DNA of 64,000 nucleotides from Bacillus mycoides (GTDB lineage: Bacteria > Bacillota > Bacilli > Bacillales > Bacillaceae_G): assembly GCF_018742245.1 (NCBI RefSeq), contig NZ_CP036132.1, positions 2,227,001 to 2,291,000 of the forward strand. The letters run 5' to 3'. Positions 28,731 to 36,873 of this stretch are shown one piece after another. The position numbers were made by a program, and so were the translations under genes. How positions within the stretch are numbered: position 1 is the stretch's first letter; each line of letters begins with the position of its first letter. The notes below the pieces were generated by a model. The model made no database searches and was not told the DNA's origin. It was given only the letters and a program-made list of their open reading frames with translations.

Positions 28731-30431
28731 TTAAAGTGGAGGTAGATCAATCTTACCTTCTTCAAATAATTCTTTTATCATATGTTTCGTATAACCAGCT
28801 GCTTGACCAAATGTGATTTTTGCTGGCATTGGTGCTTCATTTACATCTACAACTACATCAATAATGCACGGTTTATTTTGTTTAACTGCATTTTCAAAGG
28901 CGGGAAGTAAGTCATCTAAATGTTCTACTCGGTATCCAATACCACCGCACGCCTCAGCATATTTTGCGAAATCAGGATTCGTTAAGTCTGTACCAAATTC
29001 AATATTTCCCATAACTTCTTGTTCAAATTTAATCATAGCAATTTTATTATTGTTTAATACAACGACAACAATTGGTAGTTTATATTTAACAGCTGTTACG
29101 AAGTCATTCATTGTCATTCCAAACCCGCCGTCACCACAAACTGCAAACACTTGTTTATCCGGGAAAGCAATTTGTCCAGCAAGTGCACCAGGTAAACCGC
29201 AGCCAAGTGTTGCAAGCCAACTAGAAATGATAAATTTCTGGTTTGTCATACGGAAGTGCCTTGCAGTCCATACTGTTACATTTCCGACATCGACTGAAAG
29301 AATTGCGTCATCTTCTGCTACTTTCTGCAGTGCATGCATAACTCGCTGTGGTTTAATTGGAGTCGAAGAATCTTCTTCTTGATTGTGTAATTTTTCTTCC
29401 CACTTTTTCATCATTTCTTGATGATGCTCTAAGAAGGAATGGTCCTCGTGTTTTTCTACATTTTCAATTAACCATTTTAATGTTTTATCAGCATCACCAG
29501 CTAAGCCGATATCTGTCGTATAACGTTTCCCGATTTGTGCGGGGTCTGTATCAATATGAAGTGTTTTTGCTTTTTCGGGTAAGAAACCAGTGAACGGATA
29601 AGAAGTGCCCACCATAATTAAAGTATCTGCATGTTTCATTGCTTCATAAGAAGGTTTCGTTCCGATTAATCCTAATCCACCGATACAAAGAGGGTGTTCA
29701 TCAGGAACAATCCCTTTAGCTGGTAATGTAAGTACGATTGGAGCACCGATATGTTCTGCAAATGCAAGCAAAGACTCTCTTGCATGTTTAGCTCCTTTCC
29801 CGGCTAAAATAACAGGTTTTTTAGCTTCATTAAGTGCGAGTTTTGCTATAGCTAAATCTTCTTCTTGCGGAAATATTTCAGGTAATGTAAAGGAAGAGTT
29901 TGTAATACGTGCACCATTTTTCACTTCGAATTTCGGAACATCATCTGGAATTGTAAGAACTGATACACCTTTTTTTGTATATGCCATTCGAATAGCTTGA
30001 TTCACTACAGCAGGTAACTGTTCAGCTGACATTATTCGTTGGTTATAAACGGCAACATCATCAAACATTCTTTCTAAGTTTACTTCTTGGAAAAAATCCG
30101 TTCCGAGTAAATCGGTTTCTACTTGTCCTGAAATTGCTAGTACGGGAGCTTGATCGAGTTTGGCATCGTATAAACCGTTTAATAAATGAATAGCCCCAGG
30201 TCCTGCAATAGCCATACAAACACCAAGTTTTCCTGTTAATTTTGCATAGGCTGCCGCTGCTAACGCGCCAGCTTCTTCATGGCGAACTTGAATAAATTTA
30301 ATTTTATCTTGTTTTTTTCTTAAAGCTTCAATTATAGAATTGATGGAATCTCCTGGCATACCATATATGTGTTCTACACCCCAGTCAATTAAAAGATCCA
30401 CTAATGCTTCACCGGCTGTTTTACTAAACAT
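28731..30431 (-). CDS. Pyruvate oxidase (thiamine diphosphate dependent; YdaP/PoxB-like)
   Basis: A 566-residue member of the ThDP/FAD oxidase-decarboxylase family. Visible features are: EHIYGMPGDSIN near the start; catalytic glutamate in RHEEAGA near residue 50; a central FAD/NAD-like domain (APIVLTLPAKG, IMVGTSYPFTGF); and the ThDP-magnesium motif GDGGFGM...LNNN from about residue 430. It oxidatively decarboxylates pyruvate to acetate or acetyl phosphate. The Bacillus homologue YdaP is a general-stress protein. It is monocistronic, with AAGGAGGAA upstream of the ATG. Confidence 0.9.
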   Translation of the reverse strand: MFSKTAGEALVDLLIDWGVEHIYGMPGDSINSIIEALRKKQDKIKFIQVRHEEAGALAAAAYAKLTGKLGVCMAIAGPGAIHLLNGLYDAKLDQAPVLAISGQVETDLLGTDFFQEVNLERMFDDVAVYNQRIMSAEQLPAVVNQAIRMAYTKKGVSVLTIPDDVPKFEVKNGARITNSSFTLPEIFPQEEDLAIAKLALNEAKKPVILAGKGAKHARESLLAFAEHIGAPIVLTLPAKGIVPDEHPLCIGGLGLIGTKPSYEAMKHADTLIMVGTSYPFTGFLPEKAKTLHIDTDPAQIGKRYTTDIGLAGDADKTLKWLIENVEKHEDHSFLEHHQEMMKKWEEKLHNQEEDSSTPIKPQRVMHALQKVAEDDAILSVDVGNVTVWTARHFRMTNQKFIISSWLATLGCGLPGALAGQIAFPDKQVFAVCGDGGFGMTMNDFVTAVKYKLPIVVVVLNNNKIAMIKFEQEVMGNIEFGTDLTNPDFAKYAEACGGIGYRVEHLDDLLPAFENAVKQNKPCIIDVVVDVNEAPMPAKITFGQAAGYTKHMIKELFEEGKIDLPPL

Positions 30432-30513
30432 AATCGTTCCTCCTTATAATAGGTAGATACTATTATGTTTTGGAGAAAAAGGAAAAATATACAAGTAATA
30501 TAACTTATTTGTT

Positions 30514-31251
30514 TTAGTGATGTCCAGTGAAAAGAGTGAAGACTGTTATTAGTAAAAATCCACTAATAGACCACGATAGAAACGGAAGGAAAGGTAGCTG
30601 TTTTTTTGCTTTCCAAAGCATTTCGTGAATTGTGACATAGCCAAGAGAACCAATTGCGCTTCCCATAATAAGTCCTTGTAAATGGAGAGCTTTCCCGTCC
30701 ATCATAATGCCAAAAACAGTACCGGTCCCTAGGATAAGAGAAAGTAATAAAGTTGTTAATAAAAATGAAATGTATTTATGTTTTGTAAAGAGAAATGGAA
30801 TAATTAAAGCTAACCCTTCTGGAATATGGTGAATGACAATCGCAAGTAAGAAAGGAATGGCAGAGTCATTATGATTTATAAACGCTGTTCCTAACGCAAA
30901 TCCACTCGGCATATTATGAATGAATATAGCGAAAGAAAGAAAAAGGAAGGTTTGCCATGCTTGTTGATCTTTCTTATGTATAATCGGATGATGGCAATAG
31001 TTATCTAATAAGCTCATAACTAAAATACCGATAGCTATACCGAGCATAGGCCCAATTATTTCATAGCTTGAAAATGTTTCAGGAATAATTTCAAGTGATA
31101 ATAATCCAAGTAAAATCCCACCACATAATGCGTATAAACGATGCATCTTTTCTTCAATTAGTTGGCGTGTTACTACTCCAACAGCACCTCCTAATAGTAA
31201 TCCACCGAACGAAAAAAACGTAACGATTATTGGAATCCATAGACGTTCCAT
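30514..31251 (-). CDS. ZIP family metal transporter
   Basis: A 245-residue membrane protein with about eight hydrophobic segments. Metal-site helices are recognisable: HNMPSGFALG near residue 112 and HHIPEGLAL near residue 140, both typical of ZIP transporters (zinc, iron and similar cations), with a His/Asp-rich loop (YCHHPIIHKKD) before them. It probably imports a divalent metal, identity unknown. It lies 82 bases downstream of the pyruvate oxidase start, in the same direction, and may have its own promoter. Confidence 0.87.
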   Translation of the reverse strand: MERLWIPIIVTFFSFGGLLLGGAVGVVTRQLIEEKMHRLYALCGGILLGLLSLEIIPETFSSYEIIGPMLGIAIGILVMSLLDNYCHHPIIHKKDQQAWQTFLFLSFAIFIHNMPSGFALGTAFINHNDSAIPFLLAIVIHHIPEGLALIIPFLFTKHKYISFLLTTLLLSLILGTGTVFGIMMDGKALHLQGLIMGSAIGSLGYVTIHEMLWKAKKQLPFLPFLSWSISGFLLITVFTLFTGHH

Positions 31252-31422
31252 ATTATCACACTCCGATTCTATACCCTTAATTTCAGCTTACTAATGGGGG
31301 AGGGAGATTAGTCCAAATAATTATGTTTGATTATAGAGAAAAATCTATCAACTCGTTATAATCTATATATCGAATTTAACAGAAGATGCGAAATGGGGAA
31401 TAAGATTGCAAACAAAATGGAG

Positions 31423-31577
31423 TTTATCCCGCTTTAACGGGCAATAAGACTCCCATCTCAAAAGTCAGGGAATGCGAGGCAGTTAGACGGGAGGTCAACT
31501 GCCCGTAAAAGCCCGATTGGTTCAACTAATAATCAGTGGGGGATGGACACTCCCCACTGATTAAAGTTTCACTTTAT
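31423..31577. repeat. bcr1-type repeat element, copy 1
   Basis: 155 bases bounded by TTTAT on each side (31423-31427 and 31573-31577). It opens TTTATCCCGCTTTAACGGGC and ends ...GATTAAAGTTTCACTTTAT. The same ends and several internal words (AACTGCCCGTAAA, AATAATCAG followed by a G-run) recur at 58368-58526. Size, ends and the TTTAT flanks fit the bcr1 element of the Bacillus cereus group, thought to be a non-autonomous mobile repeat. This copy interrupts the 5' end of the following methyltransferase gene. Confidence 0.9.
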
Positions 31578-31621
31578 CCGAATGTGAGAATCCAGAACGG
31601 TATGATGTAGAAAATAAAAGT

Positions 31622-32326
31622 TTGTCAGATTTTCCGTTCTTACTATCATGGGTGCAAAAACTAAATATACAAAATGAATGGATTCTAGATATAGCCTGTG
31701 GAACAGGGAGAGTTACAATTCCATTCATAGAAAACGGATATCAAATGATTGGTGTAGATATACATGAAGGCATGCTTACTGAAGCGAAGAGAAAATCAAC
31801 AAGTTATACGAAAGGGAAATGGTTACAGCAAGACTGCTTGCAATTGAGCGTCGAAGAAACAATTCCGTTAGCATATATGGTTGGCCATGGATTCCAGCAT
31901 TTTCTTACGAATATACATCAAAATCAGTTGTTAACATCTATTCATAATGCATTAGCTGAGAATGGTATATTTATATTAGATACACGTTTTCCTTCAAAAG
32001 AAGAATTAATGCAACCATCTACAGAAGAATATTGGACAACTATTACAGATGAAAAGGGAAGAAGATGTGATTTATATACTGAGCTGAATTATGATTCAAT
32101 TCAGCAAATACAGCACTACATAACAACAAGAAGGTTTTATGAGGATAATACGCTAGTAGAGGAATTGAAAACAACGATTGATCTTCGCTATACGTATCCG
32201 CAGGAGTTAGAAAGATTGCTAGTAGAGAATGGATTTGAATTGTTACATATATACAATGATTGGGATGGGAATGAGTTGCAGGAGGATTGTTATTCTATGG
32301 TGGTAGTTTGCTGGAAGAAAAGATAG
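31622..32326 (+). CDS. Class I SAM-dependent methyltransferase, 5' end cut by bcr1
   Basis: The SAM-binding motif ILDIACGTGRVTIPF and acidic end VDIHEG show a Rossmann methyltransferase, with a QHFLTN segment after motif II. The first possible start is the TTG at 31622 (234 residues), but coding-like sequence continues upstream in frame (ENPERYDVENK) as far as the bcr1 border, where no start codon exists. Joining across the element (31406-31427 to 31578) restores TTG CAA ACA AAA TGG and an open frame. So about 32 N-terminal codons have been separated. The remaining product may be weakly made or inactive; the substrate is unknown. Confidence 0.82.
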   Translation: MSDFPFLLSWVQKLNIQNEWILDIACGTGRVTIPFIENGYQMIGVDIHEGMLTEAKRKSTSYTKGKWLQQDCLQLSVEETIPLAYMVGHGFQHFLTNIHQNQLLTSIHNALAENGIFILDTRFPSKEELMQPSTEEYWTTITDEKGRRCDLYTELNYDSIQQIQHYITTRRFYEDNTLVEELKTTIDLRYTYPQELERLLVENGFELLHIYNDWDGNELQEDCYSMVVVCWKKR

Positions 32327-32374
32327 GGATGCTGAGTATTAGTTGATAAGTGACATAAAGAAGTGCTCCTAAGA

Positions 32375-32420
32375 ATATAAGAAAAGACGCGTTTATATAG
32401 AAACGCGTCTTTTCTTATAT
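32375..32420. terminator. Bidirectional terminator (20-bp perfect stem)
   Basis: 32375-32394 pairs perfectly with 32401-32420 around a 6-base loop, about 50 bases after the methyltransferase stop. The rest of 32421-32761 is AT-rich, holds no ORF I can support, and must contain the promoter of the next gene. Confidence 0.85.
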
Positions 32421-32761
32421 AGTAAGTTATTAGAAAAAATGATCAAACTGTATTTCACATTAACAATAGACTATGTGTCTTTGTTTTTATTGTAAGGAAG
32501 AATAAGAGGAGCTGCAGTGGGGTGTTACGGTGGGGACTGTGAAAATACAATTATAGAGAAAATGAAGGATAGCGTCATAATCAAATGTTGTTTACTGTGC
32601 TATTAGAGTTTTATATAATATACAAATAAACAAAACTGGATATTTGCCATTTTAGAGGGACATAAAAAAATGTCCTGGTATTTAGATAATATTTATGAGT
32701 TAAATAAAGAAAAACGAATGTAATAAAAATTTACTATACTAACTTTATGGAGAGTAATGTT

Positions 32762-33460
32762 ATGAAAGCAGAAAAAATACTTGAAACACTAGATAGGTAC
32801 GCGGGGGAGTTTGATTTTCCAGTACTTGATAACTATAATTTTGACTTAGCACAATCCAGAATATCTGTTTTTCGAGAGGAAGACAAGTGGTTCATTGTAT
32901 TTGAGGTTGTGGGCGTTGATGCAAACCTTGAGATATCGAATAACTTCTATGTGTATAGTAATAGCATGAGACAGCAAGGGTTTTTTTCATGTTTTGATGA
33001 AATCTTAACGCTGGTAAATGAAGAGTATTGGTACGATGATGAAGATCGTTTCCTTGTAGATCCTTTTCATATGGAGCTACTGTTGAAAGGAGAACATATT
33101 ACCTTAACACCGACGGTAGAAGAGTATAAGCGTTTAGGAATTGAAACGGATTCATTTCATCCTACCAAACTTATTCGTTATTTAACTTCTGTATATAAGG
33201 AGAAATTCTGGATAAAGCCCTCGGACATGTTAGATGAAATCAATGCAGAATTTAAACCAAATCTATTTTATCAAACAGAAGAATGGGAACATCCTGATGT
33301 TAGTGATGATCAAAAACCGAGTGAGAGCATATTCTTTCAAAGTTTAGCTAAAGCGATTGAATTAAATAATGTGAATTTGATAACTGTAGGGAAAGTAAAT
33401 AATGATTGGACCAATTGGACATGGAGTGATTTTGAAAAACAAGAAGAGGATGATCTTTAA
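32762..33460 (+). CDS. Unrecognised acidic protein
   Basis: About 232 residues, acidic, with no signal peptide or membrane segment and many aromatic residues (EEYWYDDEDRF, KEKFWIKPSDM, NDWTNWTWSDF at the C-terminus). I chose the ATG at 32762 because TGGAGAG is seven bases upstream; the ATG at 32747 overlaps it. I do not recognise the family. Length and composition resemble the many SMI1/SUKH-like or DUF-type cytosolic proteins of Bacillus, but I see no defining motif. It stands alone. Confidence 0.7.
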   Translation: MKAEKILETLDRYAGEFDFPVLDNYNFDLAQSRISVFREEDKWFIVFEVVGVDANLEISNNFYVYSNSMRQQGFFSCFDEILTLVNEEYWYDDEDRFLVDPFHMELLLKGEHITLTPTVEEYKRLGIETDSFHPTKLIRYLTSVYKEKFWIKPSDMLDEINAEFKPNLFYQTEEWEHPDVSDDQKPSESIFFQSLAKAIELNNVNLITVGKVNNDWTNWTWSDFEKQEEDDL

Positions 33461-33590
33461 ATCAGAAGATGAGGAAAAGATAGAATGTGTTGGCATAGGT
33501 TCATAGTAAATCAGCTGTTCTCGCAGTAACGCTTATTTTTGTAAACGTCCACTAAATGATAACATTTCTACATCCTAATTCAATTTGTAT

Positions 33591-33627
33591 ATAAGATAAG
33601 GAGCTACTCAGTAGCTCCTTATCTTAT
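33591..33627. terminator. Bidirectional terminator at the 3' end of cadA
   Basis: A perfect palindrome (33591-33608 with 33610-33627) with T-rich flanks, ending at the cadA stop codon; it can end both converging transcripts. Confidence 0.85.
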
Positions 33628-35999
33628 TATTTGTTCCGTAATAAACGCATACTGTTAAGGATTACAATAAGTGCAGCGCCTGTATCACTTAGGACAGCCA
33701 TCCAAAGAGTAAGCCAACCTGGGAAGATAAAGGCAAGGGCGATAAATTTAATAATCAATGAGAACCAAATATTTTGTTTTATGATGTGCAATGCTTTCCG
33801 ACTTAGTTTCATTGTATAAGGAAGTTTTTCAAGATTATCTGCCATTAATACAATATCTGCCGTTTCCATTGCGGTATCAGTTCCTGCACCGCCCATTGCA
33901 ATCCCTAGGTTTGCAGTAGCGAGGGCAGGGGCATCATTTATGCCGTCCCCAATCATAGCCACTGTTTTTCCTTCAGATTGAAGTTGTTTGACAGAATGAA
34001 CCTTATCTTCTGGAAGTAAGTTAGCAAAATAGCGATCTACTTTTGCTTTCTGTGCAATGTGTTCTGCGGTTCCTTCATTGTCTCCTGTTAACATAACAGT
34101 TTCCCGAATACCTGATTGTTTTAATTCTTGAATTGTTCCATAAGTAGTAGAACGAATGGAATCTGCTACTGAAATCATTCCTAAAATGACTTTGTTCGTT
34201 CCAACAAGTATCACGGTTTGACCAATTCTTTGCATCTCCTGAATCGGTTCGTTCCACATTTGAAGTGAAACTCCAAAACCTTCATATAATGCTTTATTTC
34301 CAGCGTAGTATGTTTCGCCATCTATCGTTACTTGCGCACCTTTTCCTACAATGGTGCGGAAGTCTGTTCCGCTTTGGATAGAAGTTTGATGCTCTTTCGC
34401 ATATGCTGTAATTGCTTTGGCAATGGGATGATTAGAGTATTCTTCAATTGTTGCTGCGATGGATAATAACGCATCTTCAGTACAATCTACGCTGCGTACA
34501 TGCATTACTTTTGGTTTTCCTTCAGTCAATGTTCCTGTTTTATCAAACGCAATAGCATTTAATGAACCTGCGATTTCTAGAGCAGTACCACCTTTAATGA
34601 GTACACCGTTTCTTGCTGCATTTCCAATTGCAGATACAATAGCAACAGGAGTTGAGATAACTAAAGCACAAGGACACGCAACAACAAGAAGTTCTAATCC
34701 TTTATAAAACCATTCCATCCATTCGCCCATACCAAGAAGGGGAGGGATAATTATGACACCAATTGCTAATACAAAAACGATAGGTGTATAGATTTTTGCA
34801 AAACGATCAACAAATGCTTCTGTCGGTGCTTTATTTTCCTGTGCTTCCTCTACAAGGTGAATAATTCGAGATAACGTAGTATCCTCAACAAGTTTAGTGA
34901 CTGTAATCTCAAGAGAACCTTCATCATTAATCGTTCCTGCATATACGGAATCACCAATTTGTTTATCAATTGGGATAGATTCACCAGTTATCGGCGCTTG
35001 GTTTACAGTAGAATTGCCTCCTATAACTGTGCCGTCTAATGGGATTTTTTCACCTGGCTTTACAACAATCGTTGTATTTACTGCAATATCATCAACGGAT
35101 TTTTTTATAAGTTCAGTTCCAATTTTTATCCAAGCTTCTGATGGTGCTAAATCAATTAATCCACGAATAGATTCTCGTGTACGTTCAATTGATTTATTTT
35201 GTAGCGTTGCCCCTAATGCAAATAACCAAACAACTGTTGCGCCTTCTAGCCATTGTCCAATTAATGCAGCACCAATAGCGGCTGATATCATGAGAACGTT
35301 CATATCGAGCGATTTACTTCTAATTGCATAAAAGGCACTTTTAGCAGGTTTATAACCACTAATACCAATGCTCATAGCATAGAGAAGTGTAATAAGAAGA
35401 GGGGATATGATTGTAAAACTTCCTCCAAATCCTAAAGCTAAAAATAAACCTGAGAGAATCAAAGTTGTATTTTTTGATTTTGAAACAGGTGTTGCCCTTC
35501 TACGAGCTCCAGCTAGAGACGCTTCAAATCCTGCGTTAGACACTTCTTTTATAATGTCATCCACATTCCGGTCATGACGAATATGCATTTTTCCAGTAGC
35601 GAAGTTTACTCGAACTTCTTCCACGCCAGAAACGTTGTGTAGATGCTTTTCGATTGTTAAAGCACATGCCCCGCAATCCATACCTTCTACAAGATAAGTT
35701 TGTACGCCATCTCCTGATATTTTTTGAGTATTAAGAAGAGGTGATGGGTCACTACAGCAAGAAGATTTTGATGTCACTGGTTCTTTGGGTAGGTCTAATT
35801 CAGATGAACAACAGGTTTCAGTTTTAATAGAATTGTTACTACTACAGCAAGAGATTTCCTTAGTAATAGGGATAATTGGAATCTCTTTTTTTGAAGAGCA
35901 ACACGATGAAGCTTCCGTTGCTAATTCTTCTTTTGTGGGTGCTATGGAAGAATCTTGACAGCAATTCGCTTGTTTTCTGCTCATCTTTTTATCTGTCAT
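33627..35999 (-). CDS. cadA: Heavy-metal P1B-type ATPase (CadA/ZntA type)
   Basis: A 790-residue metal pump. The N-terminus has five Cys-Cys pairs (residues 13-14, 33-34, 51-52, 63-64, 81-82), then one HMA domain with GMDCGAC (Cys109, Cys112). The membrane CPC motif (VVACPCALV) is near 440, the phosphorylation DKTGT near 486 and GDGIND near 685. The CPC motif and the ArsR partner point to Cd2+/Zn2+/Pb2+ export. The ATG at 35999 has AAGGAGAG upstream and lies one base after the repressor stop; the longer frame into the repressor gene is not the start. Confidence 0.93.
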   Translation of the reverse strand: MTDKKMSRKQANCCQDSSIAPTKEELATEASSCCSSKKEIPIIPITKEISCCSSNNSIKTETCCSSELDLPKEPVTSKSSCCSDPSPLLNTQKISGDGVQTYLVEGMDCGACALTIEKHLHNVSGVEEVRVNFATGKMHIRHDRNVDDIIKEVSNAGFEASLAGARRRATPVSKSKNTTLILSGLFLALGFGGSFTIISPLLITLLYAMSIGISGYKPAKSAFYAIRSKSLDMNVLMISAAIGAALIGQWLEGATVVWLFALGATLQNKSIERTRESIRGLIDLAPSEAWIKIGTELIKKSVDDIAVNTTIVVKPGEKIPLDGTVIGGNSTVNQAPITGESIPIDKQIGDSVYAGTINDEGSLEITVTKLVEDTTLSRIIHLVEEAQENKAPTEAFVDRFAKIYTPIVFVLAIGVIIIPPLLGMGEWMEWFYKGLELLVVACPCALVISTPVAIVSAIGNAARNGVLIKGGTALEIAGSLNAIAFDKTGTLTEGKPKVMHVRSVDCTEDALLSIAATIEEYSNHPIAKAITAYAKEHQTSIQSGTDFRTIVGKGAQVTIDGETYYAGNKALYEGFGVSLQMWNEPIQEMQRIGQTVILVGTNKVILGMISVADSIRSTTYGTIQELKQSGIRETVMLTGDNEGTAEHIAQKAKVDRYFANLLPEDKVHSVKQLQSEGKTVAMIGDGINDAPALATANLGIAMGGAGTDTAMETADIVLMADNLEKLPYTMKLSRKALHIIKQNIWFSLIIKFIALAFIFPGWLTLWMAVLSDTGAALIVILNSMRLLRNK

Positions 36000-36000
36000 G

Positions 36001-36348
36001 TCAGTTCTCTCCTTTTTGAGATAAACAACCATCGTTTTTGTCACATGATGCTACTTCATTTTGTACCTCATGAAAGACAACATCGAACATTGTAAGTAAC
36101 TGTTCAATTTGTGTACTGCGTAAGGAATAGTAGACATATTTTCCTTCTTGTCTACCTAGGATGATGCCGCATCCCTTTAAACAGTTCAGATGTTGTGAGA
36201 TATTTGACTGATTTCCTTTAGTGATTTCTACAATTTGGGATACCGTTTTTTCACCATCTAACATACATTGAAGAATCTGAAGTCTTGTTTTATCAGCAAA
36301 GCTTCGAATAAATTTGGCTTTAATATCTAAGTCATTTGAGTTGCACAA
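36001..36348 (-). CDS. ArsR-family metal-sensing repressor (CadC/CzrA-like)
   Basis: A 115-residue winged-helix repressor: ADKTRLQILQCMLDGE near residue 18 and recognition helix GNQSNISQHLNCLKGCGII near 45. It lacks the ELCVCDL cysteine motif of classical CadC (here TVSQIVE). Metal ligands may instead lie in the C-terminal helix and tail (FDVVFHEV, ASCDKNDGC), as in CzrA-type sensors; this is inference. It is the first gene of the operon with cadA and faces two palindromic operators just upstream. Confidence 0.9.
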   Translation of the reverse strand: MCNSNDLDIKAKFIRSFADKTRLQILQCMLDGEKTVSQIVEITKGNQSNISQHLNCLKGCGIILGRQEGKYVYYSLRSTQIEQLLTMFDVVFHEVQNEVASCDKNDGCLSQKGEN

Positions 36349-36366
36349 TCGTATTCACTCCAATCG

Positions 36367-36384
36367 TATTAGTCATTACTAATA
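36367..36384. promoter_or_regulatory. ArsR-type operator, proximal
   Basis: The inverted repeat TATTAGTCATTACTAATA, 19 bases upstream of the repressor start, is close to the operator consensus of CadC/SmtB-type repressors. Confidence 0.75.
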
Positions 36385-36399
36385 TGTTTATTCTTCATT

Positions 36400-36421
36400 C
36401 ATATTAGCATTGGCTAATATG
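36400..36421. promoter_or_regulatory. ArsR-type operator, distal
   Basis: A second palindrome built on CATATTAGC...GCTAATATG, 33 bases from the first, so two repressor dimers may bind. Confidence 0.7.
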
Positions 36422-36873
36422 TGTGTCAAAGTGTTTTCGAAAAGTCTGATAAAAATTACTGCGCTTTACTTTTTACTGTGAGAAGGAATGTAAATAATGA
36501 ACAAAAAATAATATAGTTAGTGGAAGCGAAGGGTATGGTATAGTGTTTGGTGCACGCATTAAGAGATTTTATGTAACAGGGAAGAGAAGCTTTTTGTTTA
36601 AATTTCAGGGTATACAAAATGTAAACGTTGACTGGGATTTATTTCTCATGCTAACATATAGATAATTTAATCAAGGCGGTGGAAATGTATTGGACTCAGA
36701 TGTTGACTCGGATAGGTGGCTAAATGACCTCGATTTTCTCAAAGTACCCCTCATCATTTTGAGAATGTAGATTGTATACAATCTCATGTTAATGTGTATG
36801 AAATTATAGGTATGGAAAGAGAAAATATATCAGGAGGTGAATCCTTTAGTTTCAAGAAAGCTAAGGGAATTAG
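36422..36873. other. Long leader/intergenic region before the CNNM/CorC gene
   Basis: About 450 bases. It contains a well-placed 12-codon ORF (36685-36723), an imperfect hairpin near 36738-36769 built on TTCTCAAA and TTTGAGAA, and a strong AGGAGGTG at 36831-36838 with no suitable ATG after it. I checked for the magnesium M-box and the yybP-type manganese riboswitch and did not see their cores. Confidence 0.5.
36685..36723 (+). CDS. Possible 12-residue leader peptide
   Basis: ATG at 36685, preceded by AAGGCGGTGG at good spacing, encodes MYWTQMLTRIGG and stops. Its place in the long leader of a metal-transport-related gene suggests a regulatory upstream ORF, but there is no conservation evidence. 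Confidence 0.3.
   Translation: MYWTQMLTRIGG

Noticed and set aside
28813..29382. A 189-codon plus-strand frame opposite pyruvate oxidase, and similar long frames opposite cadA and the AGCS gene.
   Set aside because: They are antisense to clearly functional conserved genes, have no RBS, and their length follows from the codon use of the real gene.
36541..36665. A GTG-led frame of about 40 codons upstream of the MpfA-like gene.
   Set aside because: No convincing RBS and no recognisable protein content; probably a chance open frame.
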